A stretch of 37,941 bases of DNA from an uncultured Scytonema sp. GTDB taxonomy: Bacteria; Cyanobacteriota; Cyanobacteriia; Cyanobacteriales; Nostocaceae. The stretch is from NCBI GenBank assembly GCA_937873135.1, contig CALMVQ010000376.1:1-37941 (forward strand), written 5' to 3'. The position numbers and the translations under genes were made by a program. Each line of letters begins with the position of its first letter. Within the stretch, counting starts at the first letter, position 1. The notes beneath the pieces were generated by a model. The model made no database searches. It was given only the letters and a program-made list of their open reading frames with translations, and had not been told where the DNA came from. Shown piece after piece: positions 24,669-31,861 of this stretch.

Positions 24669-25547
24669 AATTCTTGCTAAATACAGTGTGTTGTCAGGGT
24701 CGTTATTGTTAAAGACCTGGCTACACACTTGAGCGTAGATCGTTCGCAAGCCCTTGTAGGTAAAGAAGTCGTGTTCAATGCCAAAACGATTCTTTAGAAG
24801 TTTCATGACTTCTGACAAATCTTTGGTATAGCGGTTAGCGGCAACTCTTGTGTCTTCCACAGTCTTACTATTCCTTTTCAGCCACTCATGAGCATCACAA
24901 ACTAACTGAGCATTCACAAGCACGGGAATAGGGTAGGCGGGATTTTTCTCAAAGTACTCAAAAGCATCACCTTTAACCTTTAATTGCCCGGTAAAATTAC
25001 AAGTCGTCTTGTCCACATATTCAAACTGGCTTGAGGTGAGATGAATTTCTGCCATACGCCTACCCGTGGCGATCGCCAGTGCAATGCTTACTTTCTTCCA
25101 ATCAGGCGCTTTTAGCTTATCCAAGCCATTGAATACAGCGACAATGTATTCATTGATAAATAAAAAGTTTACTAGATAATTACAAATTTGCTCCAAAGGC
25201 AAAGAATCTTTTTGTACTCCTCCAGGAAGATGACATTTTTTAGATATAAAAATTTTAAAATCTTGATGTGTAAAAGAGGACATGTCTCCTTCTAATGAAA
25301 CTGCTTCTTTTTTGTAAGTCAAAGAAACAAGTTCATGATATGTTTTTGTATCTGTTACTCCTAAAAACTTTCTACCATCTTTTAACTCAATAGCTACACA
25401 AATTTTTCGTTGATTACCTCCTGATAACGCTCCACCAATTAAACCTGCTAGTGCGCCTAATCCTCCCGTAAGAATACCTCCTGCAATAGCAGCAATGAAA
25501 GCCCACCCAGCACTACCAGCGAGGGTTTTTAATTTTTCGTCATCCAA
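24624..25547 (-). CDS. protelomerase-like (telomere resolvase) protein fused to a glycine-rich membrane N-terminus, C-terminally truncated
   Basis: 307 residues. Residues 13-44 form a glycine-zipper-like hydrophobic stretch (GWAFIAAIAGGILTGGLGAL), followed by KICVAIELKDGRKFLGVTDT. From about residue 135 the sequence resembles the ResT/TelK catalytic core: DWKKVSIALAIATGRRMAEI (Arg163/164), FTGQLKVKG (Lys190/192), FFTYKGLRTIYAQVC (Lys265, Arg268) and ARILGHGRGE (His296). In telomere resolvases, such residues plus a tyrosine about nine positions after the His cut and re-join a palindrome into hairpin ends. Here the frame ends at residue 307 (LRNCLLI) without that Tyr, overlapping the tail of the TPR fragment by 45 bp. 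Start is TTG or further upstream. I infer a truncated, probably inactive chimera. Confidence 0.6.
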   Translation of the reverse strand: MDDEKLKTLAGSAGWAFIAAIAGGILTGGLGALAGLIGGALSGGNQRKICVAIELKDGRKFLGVTDTKTYHELVSLTYKKEAVSLEGDMSSFTHQDFKIFISKKCHLPGGVQKDSLPLEQICNYLVNFLFINEYIVAVFNGLDKLKAPDWKKVSIALAIATGRRMAEIHLTSSQFEYVDKTTCNFTGQLKVKGDAFEYFEKNPAYPIPVLVNAQLVCDAHEWLKRNSKTVEDTRVAANRYTKDLSEVMKLLKNRFGIEHDFFTYKGLRTIYAQVCSQVFNNNDPDNTLYLARILGHGRGELRNCLLI

Positions 25548-25747
25548 AATATCAACACGAACAACATTGAGTCATTATAGCTCCACCAAAGTTATCACAT
25601 TATTTGATACTGATTTTCGCACAGAAATAAAGTTGCTATCTTAACAAAAAATGGGGTTGCATGGTTAGGGTGTGGGGTGTCGGGTTCATAGATTAAAACT
25701 TTCGCTACCAAACCAAAAAAGGTTTTAGTTCCGAGAAACATCTGATA

Positions 25748-25852
25748 TAGCAATCCGTTGAGGATTCGTAAACGTCAAGATCCAAGGGCAACTTCTGTGA
25801 AGTCGGGGATCTGAACAGCCAAAGTTTGTAACTCAAATAGGATTGCTATAGT
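25748..25852. mobile_element. 105-bp MITE with tatagcaatcc ends
   Basis: tatagcaatcc (25748-25758) and ggattgctata (25842-25852) are perfect 11-bp terminal inverted repeats beginning and ending in TA. Inside is a decayed agatccccgac palindrome (right arm 25804-25814). Lone copies of the same termini occur at 12588-12598 and 14170-14180. Non-autonomous; a Tc1/IS630-type transposase would be the expected partner by its TA target, which is inference. Confidence 0.6.
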
Positions 25853-25894
25853 AGTTTTCACATAGATAGACTTCAGGAGACGCGTAGGGGCATT

Positions 25895-26239
25895 CTATGT
25901 ATACATTGTTATACTTTCTTTACCACTCTCGTATGTAATAGATTGCTTCGGAAGTAAACTCACTGAACGCTTACCACTTTTAGCATGACGATCGCGCCAG
26001 TCTTTGAAAATCGCTGATATGTCGTAATTAAATGATTTAGCTAAATCCAAATATATGTCGCACAGCGTAATCAAGTTACTTGGTCTATTGCTTCTGTCTG
26101 GGGGATTTTTCCAGTAACCAAGACGATGAACTTGAAGAACCGTCTCAGCACTCTTATTTTTGCAATTAGGGTTTTGGCATGTGTACCCATCCCGATGACG
26201 AATATAATTCGTTAAGTTTTTGTAGCCTAGCTGTTCTCC
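25895..26239 (-). pseudogene. IscB-like HNH endonuclease domain fragment fused to unknown tail
   Basis: An open frame without a usual start codon runs 26239-25895 (114 residues). Its first half reads GEQLGYKNLTNYIRHRDGYT, CQNPNCKNKS, LQVHRLGYWKNPPDRSNRPS and NLITLC: the HNH zinc-knuckle and histidine region of cyanobacterial RRXRR/IscB-type nucleases, with the usual His-His replaced by His-Arg. After NLITLCD the normal continuation is lost and an unrelated helical tail follows (IYLDLAKSFNYDISAIFKDW). It abuts an Hsp70 fragment upstream. No start codon, a catalytic change and a foreign tail make it a dead mosaic. Confidence 0.5.
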
Positions 26240-26493
26240 TTACTCGAAAATTACAGCCAATGAAACGTTTTACGGAGTAAATAACTTGACCAGGATGGCT
26301 AATTATGGATGAGAGCGCTGATTTAGCGACGATGGATTGATTTGTTTGGGTATCGAACATCACAACTGAAGAAGTGAGGCGATCGCCTTCTTGATTGCAC
26401 AGAACTCTCACTTTTTCTATTTCTGATTCCCAGATGGCGATCGCTCTCATTGGTTGTCCCTAAATCAATCCCCTGGATATCTACTTCGCTCAT
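26240..26493 (-). pseudogene. Hsp70/DnaK-like N-terminal fragment, frameshifted
   Basis: From ATG 26493 the frame reads MSEVDIQGIDLGTTN, the phosphate-1 motif of Hsp70 ATPases. One extra base then shifts the frame, and the next frame continues AIAIWESEIEKVRVLCNQEG, DRLTSSVVMFDTQTNQSIVA, SALSSIISHPGQVIYSVKRF and IGCNF, all typical of the first 75 residues of an Hsp70. After IGCNF the homology ends and the HNH fragment begins. Only a small part of the roughly 600-residue family remains, so it cannot fold as a chaperone. Confidence 0.65.
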
Positions 26494-26813
26494 CGGCTAA
26501 CCCTTTGCTGAAGTTCAAGTTTATTCACAATATTCATCAAATACAGGAGCAAGTCATTTTGATTTCAGTTTAAGTTGATTTTTCTGTGTATAGGTAAGCA
26601 CAAACCAACACAAAGACTTTCGGCTTCACAAAAATATACAAAAATAGAAATGTTAAAATAAGTATAATATAAGAATCTTATTTTATTTCTGAACAGAATT
26701 GAAGATAAAAGCCTTATAGAATGGTCTTTTTAGTCTCAGTATCTTTTCAAGAATAAAATCGGAGTCTTAGAGTCGTGTAAAAATGCGAAAAATACGCACC
26801 GAATAGGAGAAAA

Positions 26814-27053
26814 ATGCCAGCCATTGTTAAACTACAACTCTCCTTAGAAGCTTTAGCAGAAGCAATATCTTCCTTGAATTTAGAAGAAAAGCGTCAACTT
26901 CAAGAAATAATTGAGCAACAAATTTTTGAAGCAGAAGAAGCGCTGTACGAAGAAGATGCAGAAACGCAGGCAGAAATTCAAGCAGTTCGCGCTGAGTATG
27001 CTGTTGGTCAGTCCATAACGATGGATGAATATATTGCTAACCGCTCAAATTGA
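26814..27053 (+). CDS. RelB-like antitoxin (cyanobacterial type)
   Basis: 79 residues with AGGAG before the ATG. Mostly helical and acidic (LSLEALAEAISSLNLEEKRQ, EAEEALYEEDAETQAEIQAV), ending with the tail AEYAVGQSITMDEYIANRSN, a style common for antitoxins next to RelE/ParE toxins. The toxin gene follows within 8 bp. The DNA-binding part is not obvious; regulation is expected to be autogenous. Confidence 0.75.
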   Translation: MPAIVKLQLSLEALAEAISSLNLEEKRQLQEIIEQQIFEAEEALYEEDAETQAEIQAVRAEYAVGQSITMDEYIANRSN

Positions 27054-27061
27054 GCATCATG

Positions 27062-27325
27062 ATGAGTTACACTATCGTTATTTCAAAATCTGTACAAAAG
27101 CAGATTGACGACTTGCCAAATGATGTTGTAGAGCGTGTGGTTGAGAGAATTCAAAATCTTGCATCGGAACCCCGTCCCGATGGAGTTATCAAATTAAAAG
27201 GTTCTGATAACGAGTATCGTATCCGCGTTGGTGATTATAGAGTTCGTTACGAGATAGATGATGAAAGTCAACTTGTGCAGCTTTTGCAGTGTAAGCATCG
27301 GAAAGATGTTTATAGAAAAAGCTAG
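27062..27325 (+). CDS. RelE/ParE-superfamily toxin
   Basis: 87 residues from the second of two adjacent ATGs (27059 and 27062); an earlier TTG overlaps the antitoxin stop. It has the compact RelE fold pattern: YTIVISKSVQKQIDDLP, VVERIQNLASEPRPDGVIKL, then NEYRIRVGDYRVRYEI with the conserved Arg residues and the C-terminal QLLQCKHRKDVYRKS with the His/Arg/Tyr set. Expected to cut mRNA in the ribosome A site. The pair appears intact. Confidence 0.85.
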   Translation: MSYTIVISKSVQKQIDDLPNDVVERVVERIQNLASEPRPDGVIKLKGSDNEYRIRVGDYRVRYEIDDESQLVQLLQCKHRKDVYRKS

Positions 27326-27430
27326 TTTAGACGGAAGTTCCCCTTTGACAAATCGCTACACTTCTCAACTTCGTAAGCTTTCACCGAATGTGTTTAGACA
27401 CAATTATTTAAGGAGTCGGCTTACGAGAAT

Positions 27431-27799
27431 TCACAATGTCTCTGGATCTAACTGTTGAGTTTTACCTGCGCGATATTCAGCCATTGCTTGATCTGCTAGT
27501 AATGCGAGTGCATCTGGAGAACGGCAAAAAGCTTCATCTCATCGCTGCTCATCTTCCAGTTCTTCTAAAATTATTGTAGCCATATAAAACTACTATTTGA
27601 TTATTGAACAGATACAACGGGAGTGTTAACGAGAGTACGGCACCAAACCCCATGAGAATGGTGCGTTACGACAAGGGAATACCGCACCCTACAATACAAG
27701 AGCGGAAGTTCAAAAATCAAACCGGATTCCTATAGCATCTTGTTGACTGGCTGGTAAGCTTTTGAGTTTGATAATGGCTTGTGCGAGTAATTCTGTCAT
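27431..27799 (-). pseudogene. antitoxin gene split by a MITE and carrying a stop codon
   Basis: Minus-strand pieces rejoin perfectly if the insert at 27583-27734 is removed: MTELLAQAIIKLKSLPASQQ DAI (27799-27735), then ATIILEELEDEQR, a TGA at 27539-27541 where Trp is expected, then DEAFCRSPDALALLADQAMA and EYRAGKTQQLDP. The reconstructed protein of about 72 residues resembles RelB/ParD-like antitoxins of cyanobacteria, with a helical N-terminus and an acidic tail. Its toxin partner is not present. Two independent lesions (insertion and nonsense) show it has been dead for some time. Confidence 0.6.
27583..27734. mobile_element. MITE of about 150 bp inserted in an antitoxin gene
   Basis: The ends are inverted: tataaaactactatttgatt (left) and, read on the other strand from the right, tataggaatccggtttgatt. 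They agree at 19 of 27 positions and both start with TATA. Removing the segment restores the flanking reading frame at a TA-rich site. This is direct evidence of mobility of a TATA-ended element in this genome. Confidence 0.6.
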
Positions 27800-28017
27800 C
27801 GTGAAACAAACCTGCGAGTTTTATAGCGATCGCCTAATCTTTGTTTTGAGTTTTTAATTCCCGTCTTTGCGTGAGGAAAACTTCATCCCCCTCATAGCAG
27901 CCTGCCATTCTCGAACGTAGTGAGGATAAAGTCTTACGCAACTGTCGTGCAAGCATAAGTTGATCTCAATAGCGCTAAAATGACTCTATCTCCTTCCTTC
28001 TCTAGAGGTTGATTATA

Positions 28018-28698
28018 GTGTTGCAGCAGCCTGCTCGTTCTATCCCTATTCCACCCTTAGAGAGTGGCGATCGCTTAACTCGTGCAGAGTTTGAGCGCCG
28101 CTATGAGGCAACCCCAGAAAAATTCAAAGCGGAATTGATCGAAGGAGTGGTTTACGTGGCATCCCCTGTACGAGTCTTTCATGGCAATCCTCATTTCAAT
28201 TTAATTACCTGGCTGGGGGTATATAGCACGGCAACTCCAAGTGTAAGCGGGTCGGATAACGCTACAACCAGGCTAGATTTGGACAATGAACCCCAACCAG
28301 ATGCCCTCCTACGGATTGAGATTGGTGGAACCTCGACCATCAGTGAAGATGGCTACATCGAAGGGGCACCGGAATTAGTCGCGGAAATTGCGGCCAGCAG
28401 TGCGGCAATTGACTTAGGCTCCAAGCGAAACGTCTACCGCCGCAATGGTGTGCAGGAATATTTGGTGTGGCAAACCTTTGAAAATCGCTTCAGTTGGTTC
28501 CGGTTACAAGCTGAGGAATTTATATTAATTGAACCCGATGCTGATGGGATGATTCGCAGTAGCGTGTTTCCAGGGTTGTGGCTGGCGGTGTCGGCATTAC
28601 TGGAGGGAAACATGATGGAAGTGCTGAATGTGCTGCAAGCAGGGATTGGCGCTCCGAAACATCAGGCGTTTGTTCAGAAGTTGGCAGGGCGATCGTAA
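28018..28698 (+). CDS. Uma2-family (DUF820) putative endonuclease
   Basis: 226 residues if the GTG at 28018 is used (AGAGG lies nine bases before it); a TTG at 28009 is too close to that site. Uma2 core: KAELIEGVVYVAS, NEPQPDALLRIE (Asp), APELVAEIAASSAAIDLGSK (Glu and downstream Lys) and RRNGVQEYLVWQ. Belongs to the longer subgroup with PVSVSG-like loop. Single gene; no visible partner. Confidence 0.85.
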   Translation: MLQQPARSIPIPPLESGDRLTRAEFERRYEATPEKFKAELIEGVVYVASPVRVFHGNPHFNLITWLGVYSTATPSVSGSDNATTRLDLDNEPQPDALLRIEIGGTSTISEDGYIEGAPELVAEIAASSAAIDLGSKRNVYRRNGVQEYLVWQTFENRFSWFRLQAEEFILIEPDADGMIRSSVFPGLWLAVSALLEGNMMEVLNVLQAGIGAPKHQAFVQKLAGRS

Positions 28699-29020
28699 GC
28701 TGATATATTAAACTGTGATCGCGTCTGTAGCCCAAGCTACCTTATTCCTCGACAAAAACGCCCTTCTGTTTAACCCAGCTTTCGTTGCCTTGGTGGACTA
28801 CTAGTGATGGTGCATTACGTAACATCAAAATTAAGAGCGATCGCTTGCTAAAACCAAGCTTTAACTTGCCCATAAAGTGTAGGATGGTTAGCTCTGCATA
28901 TTTGTACTTAACGTTTTTCCAAGGAAATCTTTCAGGTTAACCTACTCTTGATTTTTTAACTGTGACTCAAGCTTATCTAAAGCTTGGTTTAGACATAATT
29001 GGGAGATTTGTGTCTTTGAG
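28699..29020. other. gene-free spacer with one dispersed repeat
   Basis: No coding frame. At 28895-28935 is a 41-bp sequence (tgcatatttgtacttaacg...) repeated with three substitutions at 33834-33874. Confidence 0.4.
28895..28935. repeat. 41-bp dispersed repeat, copy 1
   Basis: Begins tgcatatttgtacttaacg and contains caaggaaatc. The copy at 33834-33874 is in the same orientation with three substitutions and no length change. Both lie in gaps near gene remnants. Confidence 0.55.
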
Positions 29021-29027
29021 GTAAAGC

Positions 29028-29546
29028 TTAAGATGCTACCTTGAAAGTAGTATTCACATTTTCGGTTTGCCGAATAGTAGCTAAATGCTCTTTGTAAAAG
29101 CTATCTAATTCAGCGATAAATTTACCTTCTTCGATTTTAATTCCCAAAGCATCGCTTACAGCTAAGAAATCCACAAAAGAAGCATTTTGGTAATCTTTAT
29201 CTTCAAAGGACTTAATCTGTTTCTCTGTGCGATCGCATAAAACTGCCAGTTCATATAAATTAATTTTGAAAGCGATTCTTGCTTTTATTAACACATCTGA
29301 TAATTTATTCATACTATTAACTTTCAATGTTATTGGCTTACAGTAATCATGACAAACAAGGATTTCGTACTCATTAATTTCATTTAAAAGCGATTGTCTG
29401 AGCGCTTCGTTAGAGTCTTGTAATAATTGCCAGCCTTCGGGATCTTTTAATCGTTTCTCTTCATTTGCCTGTAGTTTACGGTTTGCCTGATCGAATTTTT
29501 CTACCCACTCTTTTGAGTATTCGTACTGCTTTTCATTCTTAATCAT
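29028..29546 (-). CDS. HigA-like helix-turn-helix protein, copy 1
   Basis: 172 residues from the ATG at 29546, which overlaps the upstream stop as ATGA and has GAGGTGG before it; an ATG three codons upstream (29555) is possible. The N-terminal helix (EYSKEWVEKFDQANRKLQAN, LLQDSNEALRQSLLNEINEY) resembles the long leader of HigA-like antitoxins. The HTH is VLIKARIAFKINLYELAVLC followed by DRTEKQIKSFEDKDYQNASF. It most likely regulates its own operon and acts as the antitoxin-like or regulatory half of the pair with the nucleotidyltransferase-like protein. Confidence 0.7.
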   Translation of the reverse strand: MIKNEKQYEYSKEWVEKFDQANRKLQANEEKRLKDPEGWQLLQDSNEALRQSLLNEINEYEILVCHDYCKPITLKVNSMNKLSDVLIKARIAFKINLYELAVLCDRTEKQIKSFEDKDYQNASFVDFLAVSDALGIKIEEGKFIAELDSFYKEHLATIRQTENVNTTFKVAS

Positions 29547-29986
29547 GGTTCCCACCTCAATAAATCAATAGCGATTATACCTTTACGATTTTGTTCCCTA
29601 TCTCGTTGAAAAAAGTCTATTGACATTGTAGACTCATCTACAAGTTGGTCTGATGGATATATTTCACCTTTATACTTAGCTTTTTGTGTCTCTTTGTCAT
29701 AAAAATTTAATATTGTCGGGGCATTTTGTCTCAGGTAATTTATATCAACATCATCTCTGTCCCAACACATGTCGAAATCTTCTGGTGCCAGTTTATGAGT
29801 CACAAAACTGCCGTTTATATATGCGCTTTGACAGCCAGCAGCTTTTAATTGTGCCATTACTACTTCCACACCCCGAATCATTTGTGCCCGTTTGGGTGTA
29901 TATCCAAATCGCTCTTTAAACTCAGCCCAATCACAAAAATGTAACCCTGGTGGTAGGTTTCCGTTTTCATCAAAGTTAGGTATCAT
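29543..29986 (-). CDS. DUF6932-type minimal nucleotidyltransferase-like protein, copy 1
   Basis: 147 residues. The nucleotidyltransferase signature is QSAYINGSFVTHKLAPEDFD: G-S-F, then D-x-D-like acidic residues in EDFDMCWDRDDVD, with a third acid in MSIDFFQRDREQ. The N-terminal module (LPPGLHFCDWAEFKERFGYT) is typical of DUF6932. Minimal nucleotidyltransferases of this sort often AMPylate or otherwise modify partners in TA-like systems. First gene of the two-gene operon. ATG start. Confidence 0.7.
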   Translation of the reverse strand: MIPNFDENGNLPPGLHFCDWAEFKERFGYTPKRAQMIRGVEVVMAQLKAAGCQSAYINGSFVTHKLAPEDFDMCWDRDDVDINYLRQNAPTILNFYDKETQKAKYKGEIYPSDQLVDESTMSIDFFQRDREQNRKGIIAIDLLRWEP

Positions 29987-30312
29987 TAATTGTTAATTTT
30001 ACCATCAAAATTTCTTCATAGCAAAGAAAGTCAATAATTATTCAATGTTATGGATGTAATGACAGTTCTATATGAAGGTGCAACTTTTCAGATGCACGAG
30101 ACCATGCATTAGGGTGATCGCTATTAACAACAAAGCCGCAGAACCATAACCGTTCAGGGGGGTGATTGGTTGAACTACTGATAGCCCCAAGAAGCGAGAG
30201 AGGATTTGGCGGGTTGTAAACGCGTAGTAAGTCATAACTTGTGAAGGTAAAGAAGAGGGTAGGAGTAGACTAACCTGAAGAGGTGCGATCACATACAGGG
30301 GATTAGAAAATC
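29987..30312. other. 326-bp gap upstream of the cassette
   Basis: No supported gene. A minus frame (30068-30292, GLSVVQPITPLNGYGSAALL) is hydrophobic but unassigned and lacks clear signals. The promoter of the HTH/nucleotidyltransferase operon should lie at the left end. Confidence 0.35.
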
Positions 30313-30568
30313 ATGACACTTGAACAATACACAATAGTCCAGCTTCTCACTAATCGTTACCAGGATAAGGGGGTTAAAGCTGAAGCTATAGGAGTCATCC
30401 TTGATGTATATGGTAATGAGGCGGTGCGTAGTTGAATTTTCTCGTGAAGACGGTACAACCATTGCTTGGTTTTCAGTTCAGCAAAATGAGGTTAAACCCT
30501 ACACTGAGTCAGATGTACTCAAAGCCATGGATTATTCTTTGCTTCTATTAACAGATAAGCCCCTCTAG
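30313..30568 (+). pseudogene. DUF4926 protein, frameshifted
   Basis: The first frame (ATG 30313) gives MTLEQYTIVQLLTNRYQDKG, VKAEAIGVILDVYGNEA. After a shift near 30430 the other frame continues VEFSREDGTTIAWFSVQQNE and VKPY, which completes the SH3-like DUF4926 fold ('VY..G.AYEVEF...V.L...IRP'). Beyond VKPY is an appended frame to the TAG at 30566, and downstream residues (HEGHLYVELENGG) resemble a DUF2442 piece. DUF4926 proteins often sit beside DUF6883 or TA-like genes. Broken here. Confidence 0.55.
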
Positions 30569-30626
30569 CACGAAGGGCATTTATATGTTGAGTTAGAAAA
30601 TGGTGGTCTATCTGGATTGCCAGTTT

Positions 30627-30809
30627 TTAATTTTCTCTCAGGATTTTTGGTAATACTGCATCAATTTGTTCTGGCGGTATTTTTACGCGACCGGGTGCGA
30701 TCGCTAACATATCCATGTATTTATGGAAAGCTTCGGTGTCATTAGGGTTACGCCGAACATATGCCAGTAATTCAGCCCGTGTCATGCCTTCAAAATTTGA
30801 TTCCGTCAT
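30627..30809 (-). CDS. DUF6887 family protein
   Basis: 60 residues: MTESNFEGMTRAELLAYVRR, then NPNDTEAFHKYMDM. The family pattern 'M...NFE.MT..EL..YV..H..D.EAF..Y' is clear. Small, acidic, function unknown, almost always next to DUF6888. Its start overlaps the end of the DUF6888 gene by 20 bp, so translation is coupled. A TA-like pair is suspected but unproven. Confidence 0.75.
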   Translation of the reverse strand: MTESNFEGMTRAELLAYVRRNPNDTEAFHKYMDMLAIAPGRVKIPPEQIDAVLPKILREN

Positions 30810-30978
30810 AAATCATTCCTCCATCAATGTCAATCTCAATTTCTATTGTCTCTCCAACCAGAATGAATATGCGTTTTGTTCGTTCATCTAATCGAGTCAC
30901 ATTCATTGGTTTTAGCAAATTACTTGCCATAACGCATACTCGATACAGCGTTTTTAGTTGTTCTATTGTTGGTTGCAT
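30790..30978 (-). CDS. DUF6888 family protein
   Basis: 62 residues: MQPTIEQLKTLYRVCVMASN, then DERTKRIFILVGETIEIEID. The motif 'VR.DERT..I.ILAGE.IEI.I...G' identifies DUF6888. First gene of a two-gene operon with DUF6887. Nothing points to an enzymatic function. 17 bp downstream of a truncated frame (30995-31204). Confidence 0.72.
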   Translation of the reverse strand: MQPTIEQLKTLYRVCVMASNLLKPMNVTRLDERTKRIFILVGETIEIEIDIDGGMIYDGIKF

Positions 30979-30994
30979 TTCAAGCAGTCCTCAA

Positions 30995-31204
30995 TCATAA
31001 CTCAATCCCTCTATCAAAATCTTCTGGTTCATCAACATCAATCACAGTTGTTTCTACGAGTTGTTTTTGTTCATTTTGGTGTACTTGACTTACTGATTCT
31101 ACAGTGGTCACTACTGGTTGTTTACCGTCTAGATACCTGAGATAAAATGCAATAGAATCTTCTACGAACTTCGCTATTGGGATATCTAACGCAATACGGT
31201 TCAG
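30995..31204 (-). pseudogene. C-terminal fragment of an unknown protein
   Basis: An open frame with no start codon (a stop lies just upstream) reads LDIPIAKFVEDSIAFYLRYL, DGKQPVVTTVESVSQ and ends with an acidic tail (VIDVDEPEDFDRGIEL). Placed ahead of DUF6888 on the same strand, it may be the remains of a third operon member whose 5' part was lost. Confidence 0.35.
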
Positions 31205-31401
31205 TTAAGGCTATGCAGTAGTTAAAACAATAAACACAGGAGGATTCCTTTTTGTCCCAGTATCTCTGTGTTTAACTTTTTCCCTTGCGAAATTTTGATA
31301 CAGGCTTTTTCACAACCCTTGGGTTGCATCTATGAACCCTTTCAGGTAAAATTTGGTCTAAAATCTCTACAGTCAACCATCTCAAAAAAAGGGAAGTTCA
31401 A

Positions 31402-31530
31402 GTGGAAAGCAAACGTTGGAATTTAGGGAGGGCACGGCGAATAACTCGTAATGTTCCCGTGAAACTTAGACGCAAGGGTGCAACGTCTGCACTGGTTGTT
31501 GGTCGATCAATACCCTCTACGCGCTTATGA
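31402..31530 (+). CDS. doubtful small basic protein
   Basis: A 42-codon frame from GTG (MESKRWNLGRARRITRNVPV KLRRKG) with AGGG-like bases just upstream. Very basic. Not recognised; it overlaps the 3' end of the kinase fragment on the other strand, so it may be chance. Confidence 0.15.
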   Translation: MESKRWNLGRARRITRNVPVKLRRKGATSALVVGRSIPSTRL

Positions 31531-31651
31531 TGCCGATGCATTGAGGATTTCTAACTCGTTGCATATCCACAGCTAAGAAAGTCATACCAAACCCACCTTG
31601 TCCTATCTGTTTGATAATTTGGTAGCGTCCACCTAGCATTTGACCCAGCAT
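31517..31651 (-). pseudogene. Ser/Thr protein kinase N-terminal fragment
   Basis: ATG 31651 opens MLGQMLGGRYQIIKQIGQGG, FGMTFLAVDMQ, the glycine-rich loop of a cyanobacterial Hanks-type kinase (GQGGFG followed by the AVD of strand 3, where the catalytic lysine should come soon after). It stops at residue 44 after unrelated residues (RVRNPQCIGIISA). The remaining 250 or more residues of the kinase domain are absent. Confidence 0.6.
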
Positions 31652-31713
31652 TTAAGTCACCTTGATAGCATATTTGAAAAATCTACAGCTTTCCCACATT
31701 AGAGCAAACAAGC

Positions 31714-31833
31714 ATGAGTCTGCAACTGTCTATACCTGATTCTATCCTTGAGGCGAGGCGTTTACCATCTAAGCGAGTAGAACAGAAACTATTGCTACAA
31801 TGGAAGAATGCTTGCAATCCAATGCTTTACTGA
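31714..31833 (+). pseudogene. UPF0175 antitoxin N-terminal fragment
   Basis: The frame MSLQLSIPDSILEARRLPSK, RVEQKLL matches the start of UPF0175 proteins ('ISIP..I..A..L....E..L..ELA..LY..GILS'). After EQKLL it turns into unrelated residues (LQWKNACNPMLY) and stops. The PIN-type toxin usually encoded next to it is not present. Confidence 0.5.
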
Positions 31834-31861
31834 TATATTTAGGTTAATTTGAGGATAAACG

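Larger units (their letters stand above)
29021..29986. repeat. duplicated cassette, copy 1 (966 bp)
   Basis: Matches 36353-37318 end to end with no insertion or deletion. The homology starts just after the HTH gene (gtaa(a/g)gctta(a/g)gatgctacc) and stops at the start codon of the nucleotidyltransferase-like gene. Flanks differ completely on both sides. Confidence 0.85.

Noticed and set aside
29686-29919. plus-strand frames opposite the nucleotidyltransferase-like genes
   Set aside because: Shadows of a well-supported gene on the minus strand in both copies.
30068-30292. 74-codon minus-strand frame ending in LVHLKSCTFI
   Set aside because: No motif or start signals; it probably reads through noncoding DNA.
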